Source of the DNA: JALORV01 sp044225415
Lineage (GTDB): Bacteria; Pseudomonadota; Gammaproteobacteria; Burkholderiales; Burkholderiaceae_F
Assembly (NCBI GenBank): GCA_044225415.1
Contig: JBGAIO010000058.1
Coordinates: 1-17,362, forward strand
Reading direction: 5' to 3'
Length of the DNA stretch: 17,362 bases
Positions within the stretch are counted from its first letter, which is position 1. Every line of letters begins with the position of its first letter. The notes below the pieces were generated by a model, which worked only from the letters and a program-made list of their open reading frames with translations, had not been told where the DNA came from and ran no database searches. Positions 8,274-16,779 of the stretch are shown in pieces. The translations under genes and the position numbers were made by a program.

Positions 8274-8279
8274 ATTATC
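8274..8279 (-). promoter_or_regulatory. possible -10 element for the phosphatase gene
   Basis: GATAAT on the minus strand, in a small AT-rich island 28 bases before the GTG start at 8246, fits a -10 box. A convincing -35 box is not seen (TTCGCC at about 17 bases). It supports the shorter start of the phosphatase. Confidence 0.3.
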
Positions 8280-8440
8280 AACGCTTCGGGCCATGGGCGA
8301 AGCCACGGGTTGCAGGTGCTTTACCAACCCGTTCGCGGCATTGTCGTAGATCAGCTTCGAATCGGGCCTGCTGGCGTCCAATTGGTCGATCTGGTGACCC
8401 ATTATTCGATCATTGCACGAGAGGATCGACGACCCGCCCC

Positions 8441-8638
8441 ATGGAACAGGACGACATCAAGCGCCGCATCATCGAGCTGCAGGTCGAGCACCGCGACCTG
8501 GATGCGGCGATCGAACGGCTCGGCCAGCAGCCCGGCGTCGACGAACTCTCGCTGCGGCGACTGAAGAAGCGCAAGCTGCAGATCAAGGACTCGGTGCGCC
8601 TGCTGGAGATGCAGCTGGTCCCCGACATTCCTGCGTGA
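8441..8638 (+). CDS. YdcH-like small protein (DUF465 family)
   Basis: This 65-aa, highly charged, all-helical protein starts at ATG 8441 (MEQDDIKRRIIELQVEHRDL). The pattern of a heptad-like first helix with HRDLDAAIERL, then LRRLKKRKLQIKDSVRLLE, matches the DUF465/YdcH family, whose members are 60-75 aa with a conserved Leu-Lys-Lys-x-Lys-Leu-x-x-Lys-Asp core. No molecular function is established for the family. The ribosome-binding site is weak (GAGAGG lies about 16 bases upstream). Its stop TGA 8636-8638 overlaps a GTG at 8635 in the frame of the helicase, so the two genes are probably one transcript. The gene is divergent from the phosphatase gene. Confidence 0.85.
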   Translation: MEQDDIKRRIIELQVEHRDLDAAIERLGQQPGVDELSLRRLKKRKLQIKDSVRLLEMQLVPDIPA

Positions 8639-8688
8639 GGTCCGCCGGCGCCGCGGGTGCGGCCGCCGTGGCATCGCCCGCGACCGAT

Positions 8689-10714
8689 ATGCTCGCGCAG
8701 GACATCGCGCGCGTGTTCGGGGCCGACGGCGCGCTGGCGCAATCGGTCGACGGCTTCGTGCCGCGCGCATCGCAGCTCGCGATGGCGCAGGCGATCCACC
8801 GCGCGATGGCCGACGGCGACACGCTGGTCGCCGAGGCCGGCACCGGCACCGGCAAGACTTTCGCCTATCTCGTGCCCGCACTGCTCGCCGGCGGCAAGGT
8901 GCTGATCTCCACCGGCACCAAGCCTCTGCAGGACCAGCTCTATCGCAAGGACCTGCCGGCGGTGCTGCGCGCGCTGAAGATCAATGCCGCCACGGCGATA
9001 CTGAAGGGGCGCGCCAACTACCTGTGCCTGCAGCGGATGGCGCGCGCGGAGTCCGAAGCGTTGCTGTCGTCACGCGATGACGCGCGGCACCTGCGGGCGA
9101 TCGTGCGCTTCTCGAAGCTCACGGCCAGCGGCGACCGCTCGGAACTCGACGAGGTGCCGGAGAACGCCGCCGTCTGGCCGTGGGTGACGTCCACGCGCGA
9201 GAACTGCCTCGGCACCGAGTGCCCGCGCTTCGCCGAGTGCTTCGTGTTCAAGGCGCGGCGCGACGCGCAGGAGGCCGACGTGGTGGTGGTCAACCATCAT
9301 CTGTTCCTCGCCGATCTCGCGATGCGCGACGACGCGGTGCGCGACTTCCTGCCGGCGGTCGACACCGTCGTCCTCGACGAGGCGCACCAGGTGCCCGAGG
9401 TCGCGGCTGACTTCTTCGGCACGACGCTGTCGCTCGGGCAATGGATGGATGTCGCGCGCGACAGCCGCAGCCTGGGCCTGAGTCGTGCGGCCGACGGCGC
9501 GTCGTGGACGGCGCTGACCGGCGCACTGGACAAGGCCGCGCGCGACGTGCGCCTGACGCTGGCGGACATCGGACTCGCGCCGGGCTCCCGTACGCCGCTG
9601 GCACGACTGCCTGCGCGCGGCAGCGACTCGCGGCTCGCGCAAACGCTGCAGCGGCTCGATGAGCAGGCCGACGGACTCGAACGCGCGCTGAAGGTCAACA
9701 GCGGTCGCGATGCCGAACTCGACCTGCTGCCGCCGCGCATCGCGGAACTGCGCCGCGCGCTGGCGGACTGGACTGCAGCGCTGCAGCTGCCGCGCGATGA
9801 AGCCATCGACGAGGTCACGCCGGCCGATGACGGAGACGGCGATGGCCCGGCCGTACGCTGGGTATCGGTGTCCGCGCACGGCGCGCAGTTCAATCGCACG
9901 CCGCTCGCGCCCGGCCGCCTGCTCGCGCGCGCGAGAGAGAATCAGTCGCAGCCCTGGATCCTGACCTCCGCGACGTTGACCACCGGTGGCCGCTTCGACG
10001 CTTTCCTGGCGGACCTCGGCATTGCCGCGCGCACCGCGCGGTGGGAAAGCCCGTTCGATTTCGCGCGGCAGGCGCGGCTGTACCTGCCGCAGCGCATGCC
10101 GTCACCGTACGACGCGCGCTTCTCCGAACAGGTGGCCGAGGCGGCGTGGCCGCTGGTGCAGTCCAACGGCGGACGTGCCTTCGTGCTGTGCACGACGCTG
10201 CGCGCCGTGGACGCGTTGCGGCGCGCCTGCAGCAGCTGATGGAGCGCGATGGCATGCCGCTGCCGCTGCTGGTGCAGGGCACCAGCAGCCGGCGTGCGCT
10301 GCTCGATGCGTATCGCGGCGCGGGCAACGCGGTGCTGGTGGGCAGCGTCAGCTTCTGGGAAGGCATCGACATCCGCGGCGATGCGCGTCGCTGGTGGTCA
10401 TCGACAAGCTACCGTTTGCGCCGCCGGACGACCCGGTCGTCGAAGCGAAGATCGCCTGGCTGCGTCGCGCGGGTCGCAATCCCTTCGGCGATTTCCAGCT
10501 GCCGCAGGCGGTGCGGCTGCTGCAGCAGGGTGCAGGGCGGCTGATCCGCGACGAGCACGACCGCGGCGTGCTGATGATCCTCGACGAGCGACTGCTCGCC
10601 GAGTTACGGCCGCACGGTGCTCGCGGCGCCTGCCGCCGTTGCCGCACGCGCAGCGAGGCGGAGGCGATTTCCTTTCTCACCCGGCGCGATGCGCGCCGGC
10701 ACCCGGCGGACTGA
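8689..10714 (+). CDS. yoaA: ATP-dependent iron-sulfur DNA helicase, YoaA/DinG family; 3' end frameshifted
   Basis: This is an XPD-like superfamily 2 helicase of about 675 aa, used in DNA repair and replication-fork maintenance. Walker A is EAGTGTGKT with K56. Four cysteines that would hold the [4Fe-4S] cluster are C113, C173, C178 and C184 (YLCLQ; NCLGTECPRFAEC). The DEAH box is residues 230-233, followed by WILTSATL. Length and motifs match E. coli YoaA better than DinG. Frame 1 is clean to about 10225, where it runs into a TGA at 10237-10239. The family sequence continues in frame 3 (SFWEGIDIRGD), then near 10385 in frame 2 (VVIDKLPFAPPDDP, and QGAGRLIRDEHDRGVL), with another slip near 10605 in the C-terminus. 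The slips are probably sequence errors. ATG 8689 gives the family N-terminus; GTG 8635 or 8668 are alternatives. The end overlaps convergent bamD. Confidence 0.9.
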
Positions 10715-11550
10715 CCGGGCGCCTCGCGCCGCTGCCGCAGGCCGGCTGTCCGGAAAGTTCAGCGCCAGCACGCGTTCGGCGTCGGCCTGCAGGTCGGGCA
10801 GTTCGAGGGCCTGGTACGAGCGCGCGATCAGGACCAGAGCATCTTCGGCGACCGGTGACGTCTGGAAGTCGCGCACGACGATCTGCGCGCGCTGGATCGC
10901 CGCGATGTAGGCCTTGCGCTGGAAGTAGAAACTGGCAACGTTGAGCTCAGCCTTCGCCATCGCGTTGATCAGGTGGCGCATGCGCGCCCGCGCATCGTCC
11001 GCATAGCGGCTGTCCGGAAAGCGCGTGATCAGGTCGCGGAACGCGTCATAGGACTCGCGTGCGCTCTTCGCGTCGCGCTGGTCGAGGTCCTGCGTCAGGA
11101 TGCGCGCGAACAGCCCCGAGTCGTCGTTGAAGGTCGCCAGGCCCTTCAGGTAGTACATGTAGTCGATGTTGGGATTGTTCGGGTACTGGCGGATGAAACG
11201 GTCCGCCGCCTGCACCGCCTGCGCCGACTCGCCTTCCTTGTAGTAGGTGTAGGCGATCTCCATCAGCGCCTGCTGCGCATGACGGCCGAAGGGATAGCGC
11301 GACTCGAGCTTCTGGTAGTAGTCGCGCGCCTTGACCCAGTTGCCCGCGGTCATTTCAGCGCGGGCCTCCGCGTACAATTTGTCGGCATCCCAGCGCGCCG
11401 ACGGATCCTTCTGGAACCAGCTCGTCCATGCCCAGCCAGCTGCAGCCGCCAGTGACGACACCGTCAGCGCGGCCAGCAGCGATCACGAGCCAGCGGGCGA
11501 TGAAGGCGGACGTCCAGGAATTGACGCCAGGGCCATTGATGTCGGTTCAT
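10677..11550 (-). CDS. bamD: outer-membrane assembly lipoprotein BamD (frameshifted at both ends)
   Basis: BamD is the TPR-repeat lipoprotein of the BAM complex that inserts beta-barrel proteins into the outer membrane. The core is clear and intact in one frame from about 11461 to 10740: KARDYYQKLESRYPFG, ADRFIRQYPNNPNIDYMYY, FRDLITRFPDSRYADDA and FYFQRKAYIAAIQRAQ match BamD repeats in order. The N-terminus is broken. Frame-hopping gives a hydrophobic segment (FIARWLVIA, then LLAALTVSSLAAAAG), but the expected lipobox cysteine reads as Trp (AGWAW). ATG 11550 (MNRHQWPW) is the best start guess. At the 3' end the long frame continues to 10604 in low-complexity sequence; a one-base slip near 10730 would end the protein at the TGA 10679-10677, which I prefer. 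It is divergent from rluD, as in other betaproteobacteria. Confidence 0.88.
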
Positions 11551-11568
11551 CCCATTGACCAGCGCTGA

Positions 11569-11574
11569 AGTATA
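11569..11574 (-). promoter_or_regulatory. possible -10 element for bamD
   Basis: TATACT on the minus strand, about 19 bases before the proposed bamD start, matches the -10 consensus at five of six positions. No good -35 is seen at the right distance. It lies in the divergent gap between bamD and rluD, which otherwise shows nothing I can name. Confidence 0.25.
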
Positions 11575-11680
11575 CGGTCCGCTCCCCGGTTGATCCGGCC
11601 GCCGGACCACGAACTGGACTCTGACTGGTCGAAGCGGGACGAGGTCGATCCGCGCTGCCGTTACTGGACCGCCGAAGCCC

Positions 11681-12644
11681 GTGCAGTTCCGCGCTCGTGT
11701 CGAGGAGGGAGAGGCTCGACAAGGCGCTGCGCCGGCTGGCTGCCGGCGCTCGCGCACGCGGCTTCAGCAGTGGATGGAAGACGGCGCGGTGCGCGTCAAC
11801 GGTGCTGTCGTGGCAGCCGCGGCACGAACTCGGCACCGGCGACCTGGTCGACGTCACCCGCAGCCCGCGCCGGACGCGGCGGCGTTTGCGCCGGAACCGA
11901 TGTTGCTTGCCGTCACGTGCACGAGGACGGCGATGATCATCGTCATCGACAAGCCGCCGGGCTGGTCGTCCATCCTGCGGCGGGGCACTTGGTCCGGCAC
12001 GCTGCTCAACGGACTTCTGGCCTACGGCGCGCTCGAACTGGCCGGCGTGCCGCGCGCCGGCATCGTGCATCGACTCGATGCCGACACCTCCGGCCTGATG
12101 GTGGTCGCGCGCACGCTGGCCGCGCAGGCCGAGCTCGTGCGCCAGCTGCAGGCGGCGACCGTGCATCGCGAGTGCTGGGCCGTCGTTCTCGGTGAAACGC
12201 GGCGCCACGGCATCGGTCGATGCGCTGCTCGCGCGCGATCCGCTGTCAACTGCGCTTCCGTCAGCCATGCGTCGAATGCGCGGGTCGGCACGAACGCAGT
12301 ACTGGAACATGGTGACGGTGTCGTCCAAGGGCGTTGACACCGTCCTGGATCGCCTGCCGGCTCGAGCTGGACGCACGCACCAGATCCGCGTGCACATGGA
12401 GTCCATCGGCCATCCGCTGGTCGGCGATCCGCTGTATCGCCGCGGGCTGCTTCGCCGGACGCGACGCGCCTGGCGCAGCTTTCCGCGGCGGGCGCTGCAT
12501 GCCCTGCCGCCTCGACTCGAGCATCCCGCACGCGGACGCCGATGCAGTGGTTCGTGCACCGCCGGCCGACCTCGCAGACTGATGCAGTCGCTGGGTTTCG
12601 GGCCGACGGACCGTCCCTGCGAGCAGGACAGCGGTCGCGCATGA
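11681..12644 (+). CDS. rluD: 23S rRNA pseudouridine synthase RluD (frameshifted)
   Basis: RluD makes pseudouridines in helix 69 of 23S rRNA (1911, 1915, 1917 in E. coli numbering). Hopping frames, the order is: VQFRARVEEGEAR; S4 RNA-binding domain (RLDKALRRL, RTRLQQWMEDGAVRVNG, PRHELGTGDLVDVT); IVIDKPPG, LVVHPAAGH and SGTLLNGLLAYG; the catalytic motif AGIVHRLDADTSGLMVV with the active aspartate codon at 12077-12079; and GRTHQIRVHMESIGHPLVGDPLY. It ends near LMQSLGF and stops at TGA 12642-12644. About 321 codons agree with the E. coli length of 326. At least six frame changes occur, for example KPPG in frame 2, VVHPAAGH in frame 1 and SGTLL in frame 2 again. The start is uncertain: GTG 11681, or further upstream, since a frame opens from TTG 11590. 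The stop overlaps the start of pgeF. Confidence 0.87.
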
Positions 12645-13400
12645 AATCGCATGATCAGATCCGCCCTGACCGCCGGTGCCGGCCTGCGTGCAGGCGCTCA
12701 TCGACGACGCGCGCCGGCACGTCGTCCGGCGCTACGGTGCGCCGGACCGCGACGGCATGGAACCTTGCCACCCGCGACGAGCAGGCCGATGTCGCCAACC
12801 GGGCGCTGCTGCGCGTGCCGCGCTGCCCAGCGAGCCGCGCTGGCACTGAGGCAGGTGCACGGTTCAGGTCGGGTGGCCTCGAGGGCCGACGCGGACGGGC
12901 GCGTCGAAGCCGATGCCGCCGTGACCGCGCAAGCTGCAAGGTGGCGGTCAGTGCTGGTCGCCGATTGCATGCCCGTGCTGCTCGCGGACGATCGCGGTCC
13001 CGCGTGGGTGTCGCGCATGCCGGTTGGCGCGGCCTCGCGGCGGGCAGCGTGCGGTCGGCCGCGCGCGGGATGCGGTGTCGATGGACGATACGGGCGCAAG
13101 GTTCGCCTGGCCCCGGACCTGCCATCGGGCCGGATCACTTCGAAGTCGGGGCCGGACGACCTGCAGGCGATGCCGGGTCTGCCAGTCGCGGCAGCGCTTC
13201 ATCCTCGCCGGCGCGGGCAAGTATCACGCGGACCTGTACGCGCTCGGCCGCATGGCGCTGGCCGCAGTGGGGGTCGATGCCGTTTTTGGTGGCGGCGTGT
13301 GCACCTATTGCGACCCCCAGCGCTTTTACAGTCATCGGCGTGATCGCGACACGGGCGCCATGTCGCACCGATCTGGATCGATCGCCAACACGCCGCCTGA
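12641..13400 (+). CDS. pgeF: peptidoglycan editing factor PgeF (YfiH/DUF152 family, frameshifted)
   Basis: PgeF proteins clear wrongly built UDP-MurNAc-L-Ser precursors in the cytoplasm and belong to the multi-copper-oxidase-like YfiH fold. The start ATG 12641 overlaps the rluD stop as ATGA. Family motifs follow in order across frames: VQALI and GAPDRDG (frame 3), NLATRDEQADVANRALL (frame 2), LRQVHGS and RVEADAAVTAQ (frame 3), SVLVADCMPVLLADDRG with the metal-binding cysteine, GVAHAGWRGLAAG with the metal-binding histidine at 13016-13018 (frame 2), GPAIGPDHFEVG (frame 2), and FILAGAGKYHADLYALG to GGGVCTYCDPQRFYSHRRD (frame 1). The last part, VAPIWIDRQHAA, is in frame 3 and ends at TGA 13398-13400. 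The outer limits give about 252 aa, the normal size, so the indels largely cancel. Confidence 0.87.
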
Positions 13401-13444
13401 CGAGCCGACTTGGATCGGCGGGTCGGACCCGTGGGATGACGGGT

Positions 13445-13473
13445 TTGACCATGCTCGGTGCCTTGTGGAGAAT
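13445..13473 (+). promoter_or_regulatory. candidate sigma70-type promoter of phaCAB
   Basis: TTGACC (13445-13450) and GAGAAT (13468-13473) are separated by 17 bases, matching the consensus at five and four of six positions. The site lies in the 140-base gap between pgeF and phaC and would give a leader of about 60 bases. Since this part of the sequence contains indels, the spacing may not be exact. Confidence 0.4.
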
Positions 13474-13540
13474 CGCAAGACATCGGAGCTAGAGCCGCAG
13501 CGACATTCGGTCCACTGGCCACGCGCCTCCGGAGGAGTAC

Positions 13541-15396
13541 ATGGCGACTTCAAAGGTCGACGCGCTGCCCGCGCGGGAACAGGAGCCACTGGCGGGAAGT
13601 CCGCCAGCACGCCACGCCGCGCTCGGCCCTGGGTCTCCAACGCGAGTAGATCGGCGCGCGCGCGGCGGTCCGTTTTGCGGACGACGGCATCCGCATCGAC
13701 GTCAGCGGCGTCGAGGAGCTCTCCCGCGATGTTCGAGGTGCGTGCACGCGCTTGGCAGCATGGAGCCCTTCAATTTTGACCTGCCGTGGCTGCAGCAATC
13801 GTCTGCCGATGCGAATGCCACCCTCGATCGGGTCGAGCGGCTGATTGAGATGCAGCAGAATACGTCCAGCGGCTGACCGGGCTCTGAACGACTTTCACGC
13901 ATCCGGAACGCACGACCGCGCCGATTTCCAGGACGCACAGTTCGCCGACGAGCTGGCAGAAGAACTCGCTCGCCTCGTTTTATGCGCGCACGTACCTGCT
14001 GAACTCCGGAGTTCATGAATCGCCTGGCCGACAGCGTCCAGGGACGACAAGACGCGCAAGCGCGTGAAGTTCGCGGTGTCCCAGTGGGTCGACGCGGCCT
14101 CGCCGGCGAACTTCCTCGCGCTCAATCCGAAGGCGCAGCAGACGCTGATCGACACCAGCGGCGAGAGCCTGAAGGCCGGTCTCGACCACCTGCTGAAGGA
14201 CATCGGCAAGGGCAAGATCTCGATGACCGACCAGGCGGCCTTCGAGGTCGGCCGCAACGTCGCGACCACCGAGGGGCGGTCGTCTACCAGAACGAGCTGT
14301 TCCAGCTGCTGCAGTACAAGCCCCTGACCGAGAAGGTCTACTCGCGGCCGTTCCTCATGGTGCCGCCGTGCATCAACAAGTTCTACATCCTCGGCCCGCA
14401 GCCCGAGAACTCGTTCATCCGCTATGCGGTCGAGCAGGGCACACGGTGTTCGTTGTGTCGTGGAAGAACCCCAAGCAGCCCGAGGCGCACGTCACCTGGG
14501 ACGACTATCTCGAGAAGGGCGTGATCACCGCGATCCACGTCGCAGGAGATCGGCCGATCGCCGCCAGATCAATGCGCTGGGCTTCTGTGTCGGTGGCACG
14601 CTGATCGCCAATGCGCTGGCGGTGATGGCGCGCGGCGAAGAGCCGCTTACGAGCCTGACGATGATGACCGCGCTGCTCGACTTCGAGGACGCCGGCGTGC
14701 TCGATGTCTTCATCGACGAGGCCCAGGTGCGGCTGCGCGAGCAGCAGTTCGCGCGCGGCGGCATCATGCCGGGGCTTGAACTCGGCAACACGTTCACCGG
14801 CCTACGTCCCAACGATCTGGTGTGGAACTACGTCGTCAGCAACTACCTCGAGGGCAAGTCGCCGCCCGCGTTCGACCTGCTCTACTGGAACGGCGACAGC
14901 ACCAACCTTCCAGGACGCATGTACGCCTGGTACCTGCGCAACATGTACCGAGAACAACCTGCGCGTGCCGGGGCTGCCTGCAGTGCGGCCAGCCCGTCGA
15001 CCTTGGCGGATCCAGGTGCCGACGTACGTCTTCTCGGCGAAGGAAGACATCGTGCCGGAAAGCGGCGTACGTCGGCGCTCGCATGCCGCCGCCGGGCGGC
15101 GGCAAGGCGGGCGGTGTGCGTTTCGTGGTCGGTGCCAGCGGGCACATTGCCGGGACGATCAATCCGCCGACGAAGAACAAGCGCAGCTACCGCTGGCGAC
15201 GACGATACGCTGCCGGCCAACTCCGATGCCTGGTTCAACAGTGCGGTCGAGCAGCCGGCAGCTGGTGGCCGGACTGGAGCCGGTGGCTGGCGCGCTACCT
15301 AGGTCCGAGCAAACCCGCACCAAAGCAGTACGGCGCAACGCGAAGTACAAGCCGACCGTGCCGGCGCCCGGCGGCTACGTCAAGGAAAAGGCGTAG
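13541..15396 (+). CDS. phaC: class I poly(3-hydroxyalkanoate) synthase PhaC (heavily frameshifted)
   Basis: PhaC polymerises (R)-3-hydroxybutyryl-CoA into granule PHB. ATG 13541 follows a strong ribosome-binding site (GGAGGAG, 13531-13537). The variable N-terminal part can be traced through DLPWLQQSSADANATLDRVE, YVQRLTG, WQKNSLASFYARTYLLNS and FMNRLADSVQG. The conserved domain begins KFAVSQWVDAASPANFLALN. Further on come LMVPPCINKFYIL, HTVFVVSWKNP and the lipase-like box LGFCVGGT with the catalytic Cys codon at 14586-14588. RPNDLVWNYVV, PTYVFSAKEDIVPES (catalytic Asp 15046-15048) and VGASGHIAGTINPPTKNKRS (catalytic His 15143-15145) follow. The end is VPAPGGYVKEKA. About 618 codons fits class I enzymes. 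At least ten frame changes are needed, and the His normally after the active Asp (EDHIVP) is missing. The gene heads the phaCAB operon. Confidence 0.9.
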
Positions 15397-15466
15397 GACC
15401 GCGCTAGCATCCTTCGACGGCGCACCGGGCCCGGCGTCGCATCAGCACTCACCACGGAGTCATCAC

Positions 15467-16647
15467 ATGACCGAAGCCAGTCATCGTTGCCGCCGCACGG
15501 ACCGCCATCGGAAAATTCGGCGGCACGCTGGCCAAGGTGCCCGCGCCGGAACTCGGCGCCATCGTCATCAGGAAGTCCTGCCCGTGCCGGCGTGGCTGTC
15601 GATCAGGTCGACGAAGTGATCTTCGGGCAAGTGCTGACCCGCGGGCAGCGGACAGGGAACCCGGCGCGCCAGGCAACGATCAAGCCGGGCTGCCGGTCGC
15701 GGTGCCCGCCATGACGATCAACAAGGTGTGGTGGCTCCGGCTCAAGGCCGTGATGCTGGCGGCGCAGGCGATCCGCAACGGTGACGCGGAGATCGTCATC
15801 GCGGGCGGGCAGGAGAACATGAGCGCGTCGCCGTCATGCTCGGTTCGCGAGACGGCTTCCGCATGGGCGATGCCAAGATCGTCGACAGCATGATCGTCGA
15901 CGGCCTGTGGGACGTGTACAACCAGTACCACATGGGCATCACGGCGGAAAACGTCGCCAAGGCCCACGGCATCGACCGCGCCGCGCAGGACGCGCTCGCT
16001 GGCGTCATGAACCAGGGCGGCCGCCGCGCAGGATGCGGGCGCTTCAAGGACGAGATCGTCCCGGTGACGATCCCGCAGCGCAAGGGCGATCCGATCGTCT
16101 TCGACACCGATGAGTTCGTCAATCGAAAGACCAACGCCGAAAGCGCTTTCCGGCTGAAGCCCGCATTCGACAAGTCAGGCAGCGTCACGGCCGGCAATGC
16201 GTCGGGCATCAACGACGGCGCGGCGGCGCTGCTGGTGATGTCGGCCGACAAGGCGAAGGCGCTCGGCTTGAAGCCGCTGGCGCGCATCGTCAGCTTCGCT
16301 CTCCGCCGGTGTCGATCCGGGCCTGATGGGCATGGGTCCGGCGCCCGCGTCGCGCAAGGCCACGAGAAATCCTGGCTGAAGGCCGAGCAACTCGACCTGA
16401 TGGAACTCAACGAGGCTTTCGCGGCGCAGGCCTGTGCCGTGCTGGGACCTCGGCTGGGACAAGGCGCCGTTCAAGGACAGGATCAACGTCAACGGCGGCG
16501 CGATCGCGCTGGGACACCCGATCGGCGCATCGGGCGCGCGCGTGCTGGTGACGCTGCTGCACGAAATGAAGCGGCGCGACGCGAAGAAGGGACTCGCGGC
16601 GCTGTATCGGTGGCGGCATGGGCGTCGCGCTTACAGTGGAGCGATAG
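15467..16647 (+). CDS. phaA: acetyl-CoA acetyltransferase (beta-ketothiolase) PhaA (frameshifted)
   Basis: PhaA condenses two acetyl-CoA to acetoacetyl-CoA, the first step of PHB synthesis, in the cytoplasm. ATG 15467 has GGAG 7 bases upstream, 70 bases after phaC. Motifs across frames are VIVAAARTAIGKFGGTLAKV (frame 3), VDQVDEVIFGQVL (frame 1), AMTINKV and LKAVMLAAQAIRNGDAEIVI (frame 3), and GGQENMSASP. The long clean block runs from about 15836 to 16290 (frame 2: DGLWDVYNQYHMGITAENVA, NASGINDGAAALLVMSA). MELNEAFAAQA follows, then GGAIALGHPIGASGARVLV (frame 3). The C-terminus GGGMGVALTVER ends at TAG 16645-16647. Outer limits give about 393 aa, the normal thiolase length. Both cysteine motifs are hit: the nucleophile region CGSGLKA reads WWLRLK, and the C-terminal CxGGGMG reads YRWRHG. 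The phaA-phaB gap (132 bases) shows nothing I can name. Confidence 0.9.
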
Positions 16648-16779
16648 ACCGAGCTTGCAGATGTATCGCGGCCGCGCCGGGCCGTCCCAAGCCGGCTGCG
16701 TTGATCAAGAAACTCGCCCGAGTGTATGCGCGACACGCAGCGTCGCGTGTACGAGGGCGAAATAACTACGGAGACAGAA

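Noticed and set aside
8247..8402. N-terminal extension of the phosphatase to an ATG at 8402
   Set aside because: The added residues do not resemble the PP2C family, and a -10-like GATAAT lies within them; the GTG at 8246 gives the normal length.
7611..8564. 317-residue plus-strand frame opposite the phosphatase gene
   Set aside because: It overlaps a gene with all PP2C motifs and also the YdcH-like gene; its composition is that of antisense translation and no family features are seen.
8413..8688. Extension of the helicase frame upstream through the YdcH-like gene
   Set aside because: The bases belong to the YdcH-like gene in another frame, and the helicase family begins near ATG 8689.
11483..12652. 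389-residue minus-strand frame across rluD
   Set aside because: The plus strand carries recognisable RluD motifs over the same bases; the minus frame is low-complexity Arg/Ser/Ala sequence.
13541..13876. Separate 111-aa gene upstream of phaC
   Set aside because: It starts at the strong ribosome-binding site, but after frame correction its end (MQQ) runs directly into YVQRLTG and the PhaC N-terminal domain, so it is the 5' part of phaC.
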